Shown: positions 1 to 6,424 of the stretch, one piece after another
How positions within the stretch are numbered: the first letter of the stretch is position 1
Layout of the letters: every line of letters begins with the position of its first letter
Source: JAVBSN01 sp031556525
Lineage (GTDB): Bacteria > Bacillota > Clostridia > Lachnospirales > Lachnospiraceae
Reading direction: 5' to 3'
Length of the DNA: 64,000 nt
Assembly: GCA_031556525.1 (NCBI GenBank)
Contig: JAVBSS010000011.1
Span: forward strand, 1 to 64,000
The notes under the pieces: model-generated
The model's database searches: none
What the model was told of the DNA's origin: nothing
Seen by the model: only the letters and a program-made list of their open reading frames with translations
Program-made: the position numbers and the translations under genes

Positions 1-119
1 TTCTATACGGGTGGTTGGTTTGTGGTGATTCAATTATACTGTTTTTTAGGGGGGCATTGCTTTTTTATTTGAAAAAGTTTTGTAACCCTTGATAAATAAG
101 GATTTAAAAATAAAAAGCG

Positions 120-147
120 GGTAGTAAATTTGACACTACCAATTTTT
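120..147 (+). terminator. Hairpin with T-run just upstream of the toxin gene
   Basis: GGTAGT (120-125) pairs with ACTACC (135-140) around a 9-nt loop and is followed by AATTTTT. It is either the terminator of a gene left of the window or an attenuator in the toxin leader; its distance of about 10 nt from the ribosome site allows both. Confidence 0.45.
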
Positions 148-163
148 GGAATGGAGGTGAATA

Positions 164-790
164 ATGAACATTGACTATAATCAAATAACAAAAATGCTTG
201 AGTGGTTAAAAGAAAAATTAAGAATAGATGCAAATGCTTCGAATGCGAGAAGAAGAACTGTTAAACGAGGTCAAGTTTATCGATGTAATTTTGGATGTGG
301 TGTTGGCAGTGAAATGAATAAGGAAAGACCATCGGTAATAATACAAAATGATATTGGAAATCTACATTCGGGAAATACAATAGTTATACCAATAACGCAT
401 GATACTAGTTCATTACCTTGTGTTGCAAATCTTATTCCACAACAGGATGCAACTGGAACAATAATTCTAGACGGACAGGCAAATGCATCTAATATGCTAT
501 GTGTAAGCAAGGCAAGATTAGGGGATTTGGTTTGTGAATTACCGAATAGCGAAATGAAAAAAATTGATGAAGCAATTGCAAAGTCTGTAGATATAATGAC
601 ATATTATTCGGATTTGTCAAGGAGACTTGCAAACAGAGATTCTTTTATAGAACGATTAAAAATAGAAAGGAATCAAGCTCAAGACGAATTAAATGAGCTG
701 CGTGTAATGCTTAACCTTAGCAAAGAAGAATCACTGAAAGATAGCATTCAAAAATTGAAAAAAGGTATTGACAGCGCTATGAATGATTGA
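164..790 (+). CDS. MazF/PemK-like type II toxin with C-terminal coiled coil
   Basis: The protein has 208 residues. Residues about 34-145 match the PemK/MazF endoribonuclease fold: RGQVYRCNFGCGVGSE, then KERPSVIIQND, then GNTIVIPIT, then a SKARLGDLV strand near the end of the domain. MazF proteins cleave mRNA and are neutralised by a small antitoxin. Here the usual roughly 115-residue toxin is extended by about 60 charged, heptad-like residues, probably a coiled coil. The ATG at 164 follows GGAGGTG with good spacing. No antitoxin gene lies within the window; it could be to the left, or the extension could act in its place, which is inference. Confidence 0.75.
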   Translation: MNIDYNQITKMLEWLKEKLRIDANASNARRRTVKRGQVYRCNFGCGVGSEMNKERPSVIIQNDIGNLHSGNTIVIPITHDTSSLPCVANLIPQQDATGTIILDGQANASNMLCVSKARLGDLVCELPNSEMKKIDEAIAKSVDIMTYYSDLSRRLANRDSFIERLKIERNQAQDELNELRVMLNLSKEESLKDSIQKLKKGIDSAMND

Positions 791-853
791 TATGATGTTT
801 ATACAAAGAAGTCCTTTCCCGATGTGTTAAGGATAATACATTTATTTCAAAGG

Positions 854-880
854 AAAGGAACTCTGAATGGGTTCCTTTTT
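854..880 (+). terminator. Rho-independent terminator of the toxin gene
   Basis: AAAGGAAC (854-861) pairs perfectly with GTTCCTTT (871-878) around a 9-nt loop and runs into a T-tract. Confidence 0.75.
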
Positions 881-958
881 ATGTGCATAAAAAGAGTAAT
901 GTTACATATACTTATAATACAAAGTAGCTCTGTGTAGAATACATGGAGTTTTAATGGG

Positions 959-993
959 GTGGTGGTGATTCAATATTGAACACCACCACTTTT
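959..993. terminator. Strong GTGGTGGTG/CACCACCAC hairpin
   Basis: GTGGTGGTG (959-967) pairs with CACCACCAC (981-989). Between them lies the perfect palindrome TTCAATATTGAA (969-980), so the whole structure is a long stem with one bulged A, followed by TTTT. It lies 90 bases past the preceding terminator and just before a small-RNA promoter, so it may insulate the latter. Confidence 0.65.
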
Positions 994-1043
994 ATACAAT
1001 TATATAAAAAATTTATATATTAAATGAGATTAGAGCATAGGCA

Positions 1044-1072
1044 TTGACAATTTAAGAATGGTATTGTAGGAT
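1044..1072 (+). promoter_or_regulatory. Promoter of small RNA copy 1
   Basis: TTGACA (1044-1049), a 17-bp spacer, and TAGGAT (1067-1072). The same elements and spacing recur in front of copy 2 at 2432-2460. The predicted start near 1080 coincides with the first base pairs of the RNA's closing stem. Confidence 0.7.
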
Positions 1073-1079
1073 GAAAATT

Positions 1080-1230
1080 GGGATTAGGTTTCAGATACTT
1101 GTGAGGACTGAGACCGAGGGAAGACCTGCGGGCCTTCTCTTTAGAAAAGGCATTAAATCTGGTGTATCTCAGCCTAAAAAATGAGAAACGTTAATTCTTA
1201 GGTAGTGATTATAAAATCTCCTATTTTTTA
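1080..1230 (+). ncRNA. Structured small RNA candidate, copy 1
   Basis: This is one of two diverged copies of a roughly 245-bp direct repeat (1041-1289 and 2429-2672). Nested pairings are visible: GGATTA 1081-1086 with TAATTC 1192-1197, GTTTC 1088-1092 with GAAAC 1185-1189, AGATAC 1093-1098 with GTATCT 1164-1169, and a local hairpin 1119-1138 with a TGCG loop. CTGAGA 1108-1113 could instead pair with TCTCAG 1167-1172, which excludes the AGATAC helix. A T-run at 1225-1230 may end the transcript. No convincing ORF lies inside. I do not recognise an Rfam family; it does not read as tmRNA, SRP RNA or RNase P RNA. Confidence 0.65.
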
Positions 1231-1295
1231 AAAAGTATTAGGAAGTTCAGAATCATATAATGTTGATTTATATAATGAATATATAAAAAGTAATT

Positions 1296-1337
1296 GAACC
1301 AATTCTGAACCAATTTTGAACCAATTTTGAACCAATT
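1296..1337. repeat. Four direct repeats with 11-bp period
   Basis: GAACCAATT occurs at 1296, 1307, 1318 and 1329, exactly 11 bp apart and so on one face of the helix. The array lies 3' of small RNA copy 1 and is absent after copy 2. It could be a protein-binding site or a slippage product. The rest of the 790-1699 gap holds terminators, the small RNA and no other supported gene. Confidence 0.7.
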
Positions 1338-1495
1338 TCTATAAAATGATGCAAAATCACTAATAGTTATGAAGGGTTTAAGATTAGGAAAGCATTGAAA
1401 AATGGGACTTTAGAAGAGGGAATAGGCTCTTATAAAAGGATGTGCACTTTTCCCGACGATGAAATCATTAGATAAATAAGGTTAGTAAAATTAGA

Positions 1496-1536
1496 AGATC
1501 GCTGGAATTGTATTATGATTCTAGCGGTCTTATTTG
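1496..1536 (+). terminator. Terminator-like hairpin upstream of the XRE gene
   Basis: The 13-nt arms 1496-1508 and 1518-1530 (AGATCGCTGGAAT with ATTCTAGCGGTCT) pair with two G-U wobbles around a 9-nt loop and are followed by TATTTG. Confidence 0.55.
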
Positions 1537-1698
1537 TTGCTTTTTATTAGGGCTTTGTTATAATGTATTCAAAGAATAAATAGGTATTTGTAGAAATGTA
1601 AAAGTATTTTGACAGCTATTTTGGATAGTGTCAAAGAATATTGATAGATAAAAAAGAAAAAATGAAGTATATTCCTTTCAGATGGAGGTCACACCTAT

Positions 1699-2115
1699 AT
1701 GGAAATTAATAAGAAACTAAAAGAAGCCAGATTAAATTCTGGCTTAACACAAGAACAGGTTGCTGAAAAAATTATGGTTTCAAGACAAACCATTTCAAAT
1801 TGGGAAAATGGAAAGTCCTTGCCAGATATAGTAAGCGTGATGAACATGAGTGATCTTTATCAAATAAGTTTAGACGAATTGTTGAAAGGAGATCAGAGAA
1901 TGAAAGAGAAACTAGAAAAGGACGTAAACATCTTTAAAAGGAATGAACGCTTGATACTAATGACAGGAATTATGGTTTTAGTAGTTGTTATAATATATTT
2001 AATTAGTATTTGGTTGGGCGGTGCATTTCATGATTTTTGTGAAGGCGCTGTGAGATGGGTTTTAATGGGAATTGGTGTTGCATGCGGCATTGCATATATA
2101 AGCCAAAAAGAGTAG
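1699..2115 (+). CDS. XRE-family regulator with C-terminal membrane segments
   Basis: The protein has 138 residues. Residues 5-60 form a classic HTH_3 DNA-binding domain (LKEARLNSGLTQEQVAEKIMVSRQTISNWENGKSLP). A charged linker follows, then hydrophobic segments at about 90-108 and 115-133. Such small membrane-tethered XRE regulators are common in Firmicutes and often control neighbouring transporters or stress genes. The gene starts after GGAGGT at 1684 and is flanked by the two small RNA copies, with an MFS transporter further on. The target is unknown. Confidence 0.85.
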   Translation: MEINKKLKEARLNSGLTQEQVAEKIMVSRQTISNWENGKSLPDIVSVMNMSDLYQISLDELLKGDQRMKEKLEKDVNIFKRNERLILMTGIMVLVVVIIYLISIWLGGAFHDFCEGAVRWVLMGIGVACGIAYISQKE

Positions 2116-2317
2116 AGCTAAATTCAAATATAACAAGGACTTATATGCTGTTGCAAATAAAAAATTCGTATAAATTCGTATAAATATAAGATGAGGAAAC
2201 GTGAAATTCATATGAATAAAAAGGTTTTAATGCTCTTTTGATTCTCTACAATGATGAGTTTGGATAAATAAATGTAGTAAAATCATATAATTATTTTACA
2301 AGTAAAATACAAATAGA

Positions 2318-2350
2318 GTAGAAATCTTATACCATCAAGATTTCTACTTT
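2318..2350. terminator. Terminator after the XRE region
   Basis: GTAGAAATCTT (2318-2328) pairs perfectly with AAGATTTCTAC (2337-2347) and is followed by TTTATTTATTT. A closely related hairpin occurs at 4163-4200. Confidence 0.75.
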
Positions 2351-2431
2351 ATTTATTTGCTGGAAAGGAGATATTCGAATAGATTGATATGGGGAAGTGT
2401 ACATATAGGTTGAGTCTTGATAATTACAGCA

Positions 2432-2460
2432 TTGACAATTTCAAGAGGGTATTGTAGGAT
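2432..2460 (+). promoter_or_regulatory. Promoter of small RNA copy 2
   Basis: TTGACA (2432-2437), a 17-bp spacer, and TAGGAT (2455-2460), identical in both hexamers and spacing to the promoter at 1044. Confidence 0.7.
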
Positions 2461-2467
2461 GAAAACT

Positions 2468-2633
2468 GGGATTAGGTTTCAGATACTTGTGAGGACTGAG
2501 ACCGAGGAAGGACCTGCGGGCCCTCTTCTTATAAAAAGATTTTAAATCTGGTGTATCTCAGCCGAAAAGTGAGAAACGTTAATTCTTAGAGAACTCTTAT
2601 AAAGATTCTATTTAAAAAAGTATTGGGAGTTCT
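2468..2633 (+). ncRNA. Structured small RNA candidate, copy 2
   Basis: This is the second copy of the RNA at 1080. The closing helices are preserved: GGATTA 2469-2474 with TAATTC 2580-2585, GTTTC 2476-2480 with GAAAC 2573-2577, and AGATAC 2481-2486 with GTATCT 2553-2558. In the TGCG-loop hairpin, the A-T pair 1122/1135 of copy 1 becomes a G-C pair (2510/2523), a compensatory change that favours selection on RNA structure. Downstream, AGAACTC 2590-2596 pairs with GAGTTCT 2627-2633 and may form the 3' end. It lies upstream of the MFS gene but has its own promoter, so it could be a trans-acting RNA or a leader. Confidence 0.65.
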
Positions 2634-2693
2634 GAGGTGTATAGTGTTGATTTATGCAATGAATATACAATAATAAGATAAGAGGAATAGAAT

Positions 2694-2804
2694 ATGTATT
2701 GGAAAACAACAAATATTCAATTAAAAGATGGTTACAGAATTCTCCGTTATGGGGATAGTGCGCTCTTTTTTAGGGATATTTGTATGAATAATATTCTAGT
2801 ATAA
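2694..2804 (+). CDS. Possible 36-residue small protein
   Basis: An ATG at 2694 follows AAGAGGAA and opens 37 codons ending in TAA at 2804 (MYWKTTNIQLKDGYRILRYG...). I do not recognise the product. It may be a real small protein or the leftover of a larger gene between the small RNA and the MFS gene. Only the ribosome site and start codon support it. Confidence 0.3.
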   Translation: MYWKTTNIQLKDGYRILRYGDSALFFRDICMNNILV

Positions 2805-2928
2805 TTAATGTCTTATAGACACAACGATAATATACAACTAAAAAGAAATGCAATATCTCCTTATAAGGTTTAATAGACACTGGCAATTTTTAATTGTCAC
2901 ACTAGACTTTTATAAAGGAGATTTTTTT

Positions 2929-4065
2929 ATGTTTAACATTAAAAAACAAATAAATTTATTATATATAACTTCAGTTCTTGGTAACATATCTATTACAGGA
3001 GCATGGGTTGCTATACTGGCAGCAAGAGGATTTTCATTGGTACAGATAGGCGTTGCAGAAGCTGCTTTTCACATTACAAGTATGATTTTTGAGATACCTT
3101 CAGGTGTATTTGCGGATGTATTTGGAAGAAAGAAAATGTTGTTGATTAGCAATATAATGGCTATTATTGGCAATGTTATTATGGCGTCATCCAATGGGTT
3201 TGGATTGATTTGTGCATCTTTGGTTTTCTATGCACTTAGCTACAATTTGGCATCAGGTTCAGGTGAAGCACTTGCATATGATTCATTAAAAAGTGTTAAT
3301 CAGCAAGAAAGATACGAAAAATATGCATCGAATCAACTTATTATTTATAGAGTAGGAAGTGGGATATCTACCCTGTGTGCAGGGCTTGCACTTTTTATGG
3401 GATATCAATTGGCGTATCTTTTGAGTACATTTACACAATTTATTACATTACTATTTGCTTTTAAACTAGAGGAAATTAGAATTGTTTCAGAGGAAGATAG
3501 GAATGTGAGTATCAATGAATCTAACAATATTACAGGTGTTTTTGTATTATCTAAGATATTAAGAGAGTTGTTGAGTCAATTTATAGATAGTGTTTTATTT
3601 TTAAAGAACAATAGTAAAGCAACGAAGTTGATGTTTGCCAACTCACTAGTGGGAGCAATTGATATTTTGTTATTATTCTTCTTGCAAGCAAAACTTCCAG
3701 AAGCAGGAATATCAAAATGGGTATTAGGTATGGCACTTCTTATAATGGAGTTAGGAGGAATAGTTGGTTCAAAATTAATATTGAAGGTAAAAGGTATGCG
3801 ATATTGGAAACTCTTTGCTGTTTGTCTTTTTGGAGTAATGTTTGGCGTATGTTTAGAGCATACAGGAATCATTTATACAATGGTTATAGGTGGATTTATT
3901 TCAGCAATGGCAGACGATGCCATTCAGGTAAGAACAGATGCTAAGCTACAAGAGATGTTTTCATCGGAACAAAGAGCAACATTAATATCTATATCATCTT
4001 TTACATTTTCGGTTGTAATGATTATATTGTCACCACTGGCAGGATACTTTTTCTCTAAGTGGTAA
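2929..4065 (+). CDS. MFS transporter
   Basis: This is a 378-residue major facilitator protein with about 12 hydrophobic segments. The loop-2/3 signature GVFADVFGRKKML sits near residue 60, as in drug and multidrug exporters of the DHA1 type. The frame is open further upstream to 2848, but the ATG at 2929 is preferred because AAGGAG lies 8 bases before it, and the membrane topology then starts properly with MFNIKKQINLLYI. It is monocistronic and ends in a strong terminator. The substrate is unknown; neighbouring regulatory RNA and the XRE protein are possible controllers. Confidence 0.85.
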   Translation: MFNIKKQINLLYITSVLGNISITGAWVAILAARGFSLVQIGVAEAAFHITSMIFEIPSGVFADVFGRKKMLLISNIMAIIGNVIMASSNGFGLICASLVFYALSYNLASGSGEALAYDSLKSVNQQERYEKYASNQLIIYRVGSGISTLCAGLALFMGYQLAYLLSTFTQFITLLFAFKLEEIRIVSEEDRNVSINESNNITGVFVLSKILRELLSQFIDSVLFLKNNSKATKLMFANSLVGAIDILLLFFLQAKLPEAGISKWVLGMALLIMELGGIVGSKLILKVKGMRYWKLFAVCLFGVMFGVCLEHTGIIYTMVIGGFISAMADDAIQVRTDAKLQEMFSSEQRATLISISSFTFSVVMIILSPLAGYFFSKW

Positions 4066-4162
4066 GCATGCTTTTTGATAAAACTATTTGAGAAAGTAAA
4101 GAGGTTGGATAAAATGTAAATTTTTAAGAAGCTTATATGGAAAAATTGCAAAATATATAAGT

Positions 4163-4206
4163 TAGAGTAGAAATCTTGATGGCATAAGATTCCTACTCTA
4201 TTATAA
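4163..4206. terminator. Bidirectional terminator between convergent genes
   Basis: The 15-nt arms 4163-4177 and 4186-4200 (TAGAGTAGAAATCTT with AAGATTCCTACTCTA) pair with one mismatch. The hairpin sits between the MFS gene and the sensor kinase gene, which end toward each other. Confidence 0.7.
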
Positions 4207-4207
4207 T

Positions 4208-5515
4208 TTAAAAATACAACATTACCGATGCCCGAAACGTACCATTAGTACACTCAAACTGTGCCGTGCCACCATATTTTCGAGCAACGGCAGTAACCGA
4301 AGTCAGACCGAGGCCTAACTCAATTGTTCCTATGTCGCTGGCGCAGGTGTTATCCACCGCAATAACCATAGTGCCCTCTCTAGTTTCACAGCGGGCACTA
4401 AATATTCCACCACCATTTTGTTTCTCTAACTCGTGCAAGGCATTTTCAAACAAATTGCCAAAGATAACGCATAACTGGGCATCGGGTACCTGGGTGACAG
4501 CCGGAATGACTAAGCGAATGTCGGTTTGGCAACCCAATGTGGAAATTTGACCAATAAAGTGTCGTGCAAGGACATCTATTGCACGGTTTTTGCATAGATT
4601 AGGCATGATGTGTTCCTCTAGCCCATGACTGTATTGCTCGAGATACTCGTTAGCTTTTTGATAGTCCTTTTCCTCTAAATACCCAGACAAAACCGAAAGG
4701 TGAAAGCGCATGTCGTGCCGCTGAACACTGGTTTGCTCAATACTATCAGCAAGCTGGGCAAAGCTACGCTGTTGTAGCTCCAACAATTGCCCCATGTTGC
4801 GATTTTGCTCCTCCAAACGCGTTCGCTGACCACTTTCTCCAAGGAGACGGATGGTTAGCACATAGGCCGCCGCCCCCGCCGCGGATGTCAGTGCATATAA
4901 GAAATCGATGGTGAACATATCACTGGTGTTGTAGGCAACATTGTTCATCATCACATTGATGAACAAAAACAATAGCGGAACCCCTAGCATATTAGTCGAA
5001 TCACGCTTTGATAGGTTTTCCAGTGTGGGGCGAAGTGTGTTGCGGAAATACCGTATTAAAATTAAAAAGGCAATACAATTCATGACCGCAATCAGTGCCG
5101 GATAAGTGGGGGTCGTGCGAAATGAGATTCGCACTTGCGACCCACGTGCGAGTGTATTAACCAGCAACGAGACGGTGTTGATTGTATTAGATACATTCTG
5201 CAAAAATAAAAATACAAAAACAAGCTTCGCCCAATAAACCTCGAAACCGCGGAGAAAGAAAATCACAATCAGTAGATAAAATATTATTTTTACAAGCTGT
5301 GTCAGTGTGGTGTAGTAAATACCACCATAGACAATTCGCGATATGCACGCACCCAAAGGCATGAATAAGCCCACCAACACAATCCACCGAAGCATGGTGG
5401 ATTTTTTAACCTTTAATTGATCCCAAAATAGGGTGGCGCCCAACACGAGCCAGATGGTATCGGAAAGTAAAAACCAGAAAGCCAGCGTTAAGCCATTTAT
5501 CACATGTTCACTCAT
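4208..5515 (-). CDS. AgrC-like sensor histidine kinase (GHKL family)
   Basis: The protein has 435 residues. The N-terminal roughly 220 residues carry about six membrane segments. A coiled linker leads to the phospho-acceptor region with QRHDMRFHLSVLSGYLEEKDY, where the RHD histidine is expected to be phosphorylated. The C-terminal ATPase contains the N-box (FGNLFENALHELEK) and a LGLGLTSVTAVARKYGG lid, as in peptide-sensing kinases such as AgrC. It overlaps the response regulator gene by 4 bp, so the two are translationally coupled. The gene is visibly richer in G and C than its neighbours, suggesting acquisition with the adjacent surface protein. Confidence 0.88.
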   Translation of the reverse strand: MSEHVINGLTLAFWFLLSDTIWLVLGATLFWDQLKVKKSTMLRWIVLVGLFMPLGACISRIVYGGIYYTTLTQLVKIIFYLLIVIFFLRGFEVYWAKLVFVFLFLQNVSNTINTVSLLVNTLARGSQVRISFRTTPTYPALIAVMNCIAFLILIRYFRNTLRPTLENLSKRDSTNMLGVPLLFLFINVMMNNVAYNTSDMFTIDFLYALTSAAGAAAYVLTIRLLGESGQRTRLEEQNRNMGQLLELQQRSFAQLADSIEQTSVQRHDMRFHLSVLSGYLEEKDYQKANEYLEQYSHGLEEHIMPNLCKNRAIDVLARHFIGQISTLGCQTDIRLVIPAVTQVPDAQLCVIFGNLFENALHELEKQNGGGIFSARCETREGTMVIAVDNTCASDIGTIELGLGLTSVTAVARKYGGTAQFECTNGTFRASVMLYF

Positions 5516-6237
5516 AGTCCCCTCCGAATCTGCAAAAAGCGGTATGATTCATATTGTCGCACAATCTCGGTGCGGCTGTTGGTACGTATTGGTATTAGTG
5601 TTCCATCTTCAAGCATAAAGTCGTTTTTTTCCATTGTTTTGATATAATCCATATTCACAATAAAGCTGCGGTGGCATTGGAGAAAGCATGGCTCATCCAG
5701 CTTTTCAATCAGTTGCGAAAATGAACTACGGAAGACATATTCCTGCCCATCAGTGCTGAAAATATGGCAATATTTTTCTCGTACCTCGGCATAGCGTATT
5801 TTTGATTTCGGTAATGACACCTTGCGACGATCGGTGGTGAACTCTAGGTGCTTGACTGGTGCACCAATCATTTGTGTTGCCCGGCTCATGGCTTGGGCAA
5901 CATCAGCCACGCCCCATGGCTTGAGAAGATAATGAACAGCACCCACTTCAAAGCCTTCCGCCATGTGATCAGAGCTGCTGGTAACAAATACAATCACGGC
6001 CAGTTTATCCTTCTGCCGAATAGCTCGTGCCAGACTCACACCGGAATGACTGCCCATGTAAATATCCAAAAAGCTGATTTCTGGCGCATCTGCTGTTTCA
6101 AGCCGTTGCAAAAACGCATCAGGGTCATTGTAACGAACAACTGACATCGCCAGTTGCTCCTGCTCGACGTATTGCTCTAGGGCTATACATAGTCGATCCA
6201 AATCTTGTATATTATCGTCGCACACTGCAATTTCCAC
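5512..6237 (-). CDS. LytTR-family response regulator (AgrA-like)
   Basis: The protein has 241 residues. Residues 1-120 form a receiver domain (MEIAVCDDNIQDL, acceptor Asp in FLDIYMGSHSG, Thr/Ser in FVTSS, Lys in LLKPWG). Residues about 135-235 form a LytTR DNA-binding domain (YCHIFSTDGQEYVFR, LDEPCFLQCHRSFIVNMDYI). It pairs with the kinase at 4208-5515 and is transcribed away from the surface protein at 6425. LytTR proteins bind pairs of short direct repeats; candidate repeats lie in the intergenic region at 6314-6346. Confidence 0.9.
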   Translation of the reverse strand: MEIAVCDDNIQDLDRLCIALEQYVEQEQLAMSVVRYNDPDAFLQRLETADAPEISFLDIYMGSHSGVSLARAIRQKDKLAVIVFVTSSSDHMAEGFEVGAVHYLLKPWGVADVAQAMSRATQMIGAPVKHLEFTTDRRKVSLPKSKIRYAEVREKYCHIFSTDGQEYVFRSSFSQLIEKLDEPCFLQCHRSFIVNMDYIKTMEKNDFMLEDGTLIPIRTNSRTEIVRQYESYRFLQIRRGL

Positions 6238-6313
6238 GTTATATTACCTACCTTTTTTCTCTAAGTGTTCATATTATAACAGATTTTTTCTTAGATATAT
6301 AGAGCCATGAAAA

Positions 6314-6346
6314 CCATTTATACCACTTTAGCCACGTTCATGCCAC
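6314..6346. promoter_or_regulatory. CCAC direct repeats, candidate LytTR operator
   Basis: CCAT (6314) and CCAC (6323, 6332, 6343) recur at 9, 9 and 11 bp spacing between the divergent regulator and surface-protein genes, with the last two reading CCACGTT and CCACGTC. Direct repeats with such phasing are typical of LytTR sites, but the assignment to this regulator is inference. Confidence 0.4.
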
Positions 6347-6424
6347 GTCTATTTCAGTGATGCTAAAATTCTGCTAAGATATAAGCATAATTATATGTTA
6401 AAGAGCATATGGGAGGTAGCGAAT

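Noticed and set aside
1080..1230. Possible 6S RNA, tmRNA, SRP RNA or RNase P RNA
   Set aside because: None of their signature blocks is present (no tag-peptide frame, no SRP GGAA loop context, no RNase P GAGGAAAGTCC core), and two copies lie side by side.
1291..1340. CRISPR-like regularity in the 11-bp repeats
   Set aside because: No spacers; repeats are contiguous and no cas gene is in the window.
1441..1480. Similarity between TCCCGACGATGAAATCATTAGA near 1452 and TCCCAACGATGAAGGCATCGGA near 63161
   Set aside because: Only a short imperfect match around a small ATG/CAT hairpin; too little to claim a repeat family.
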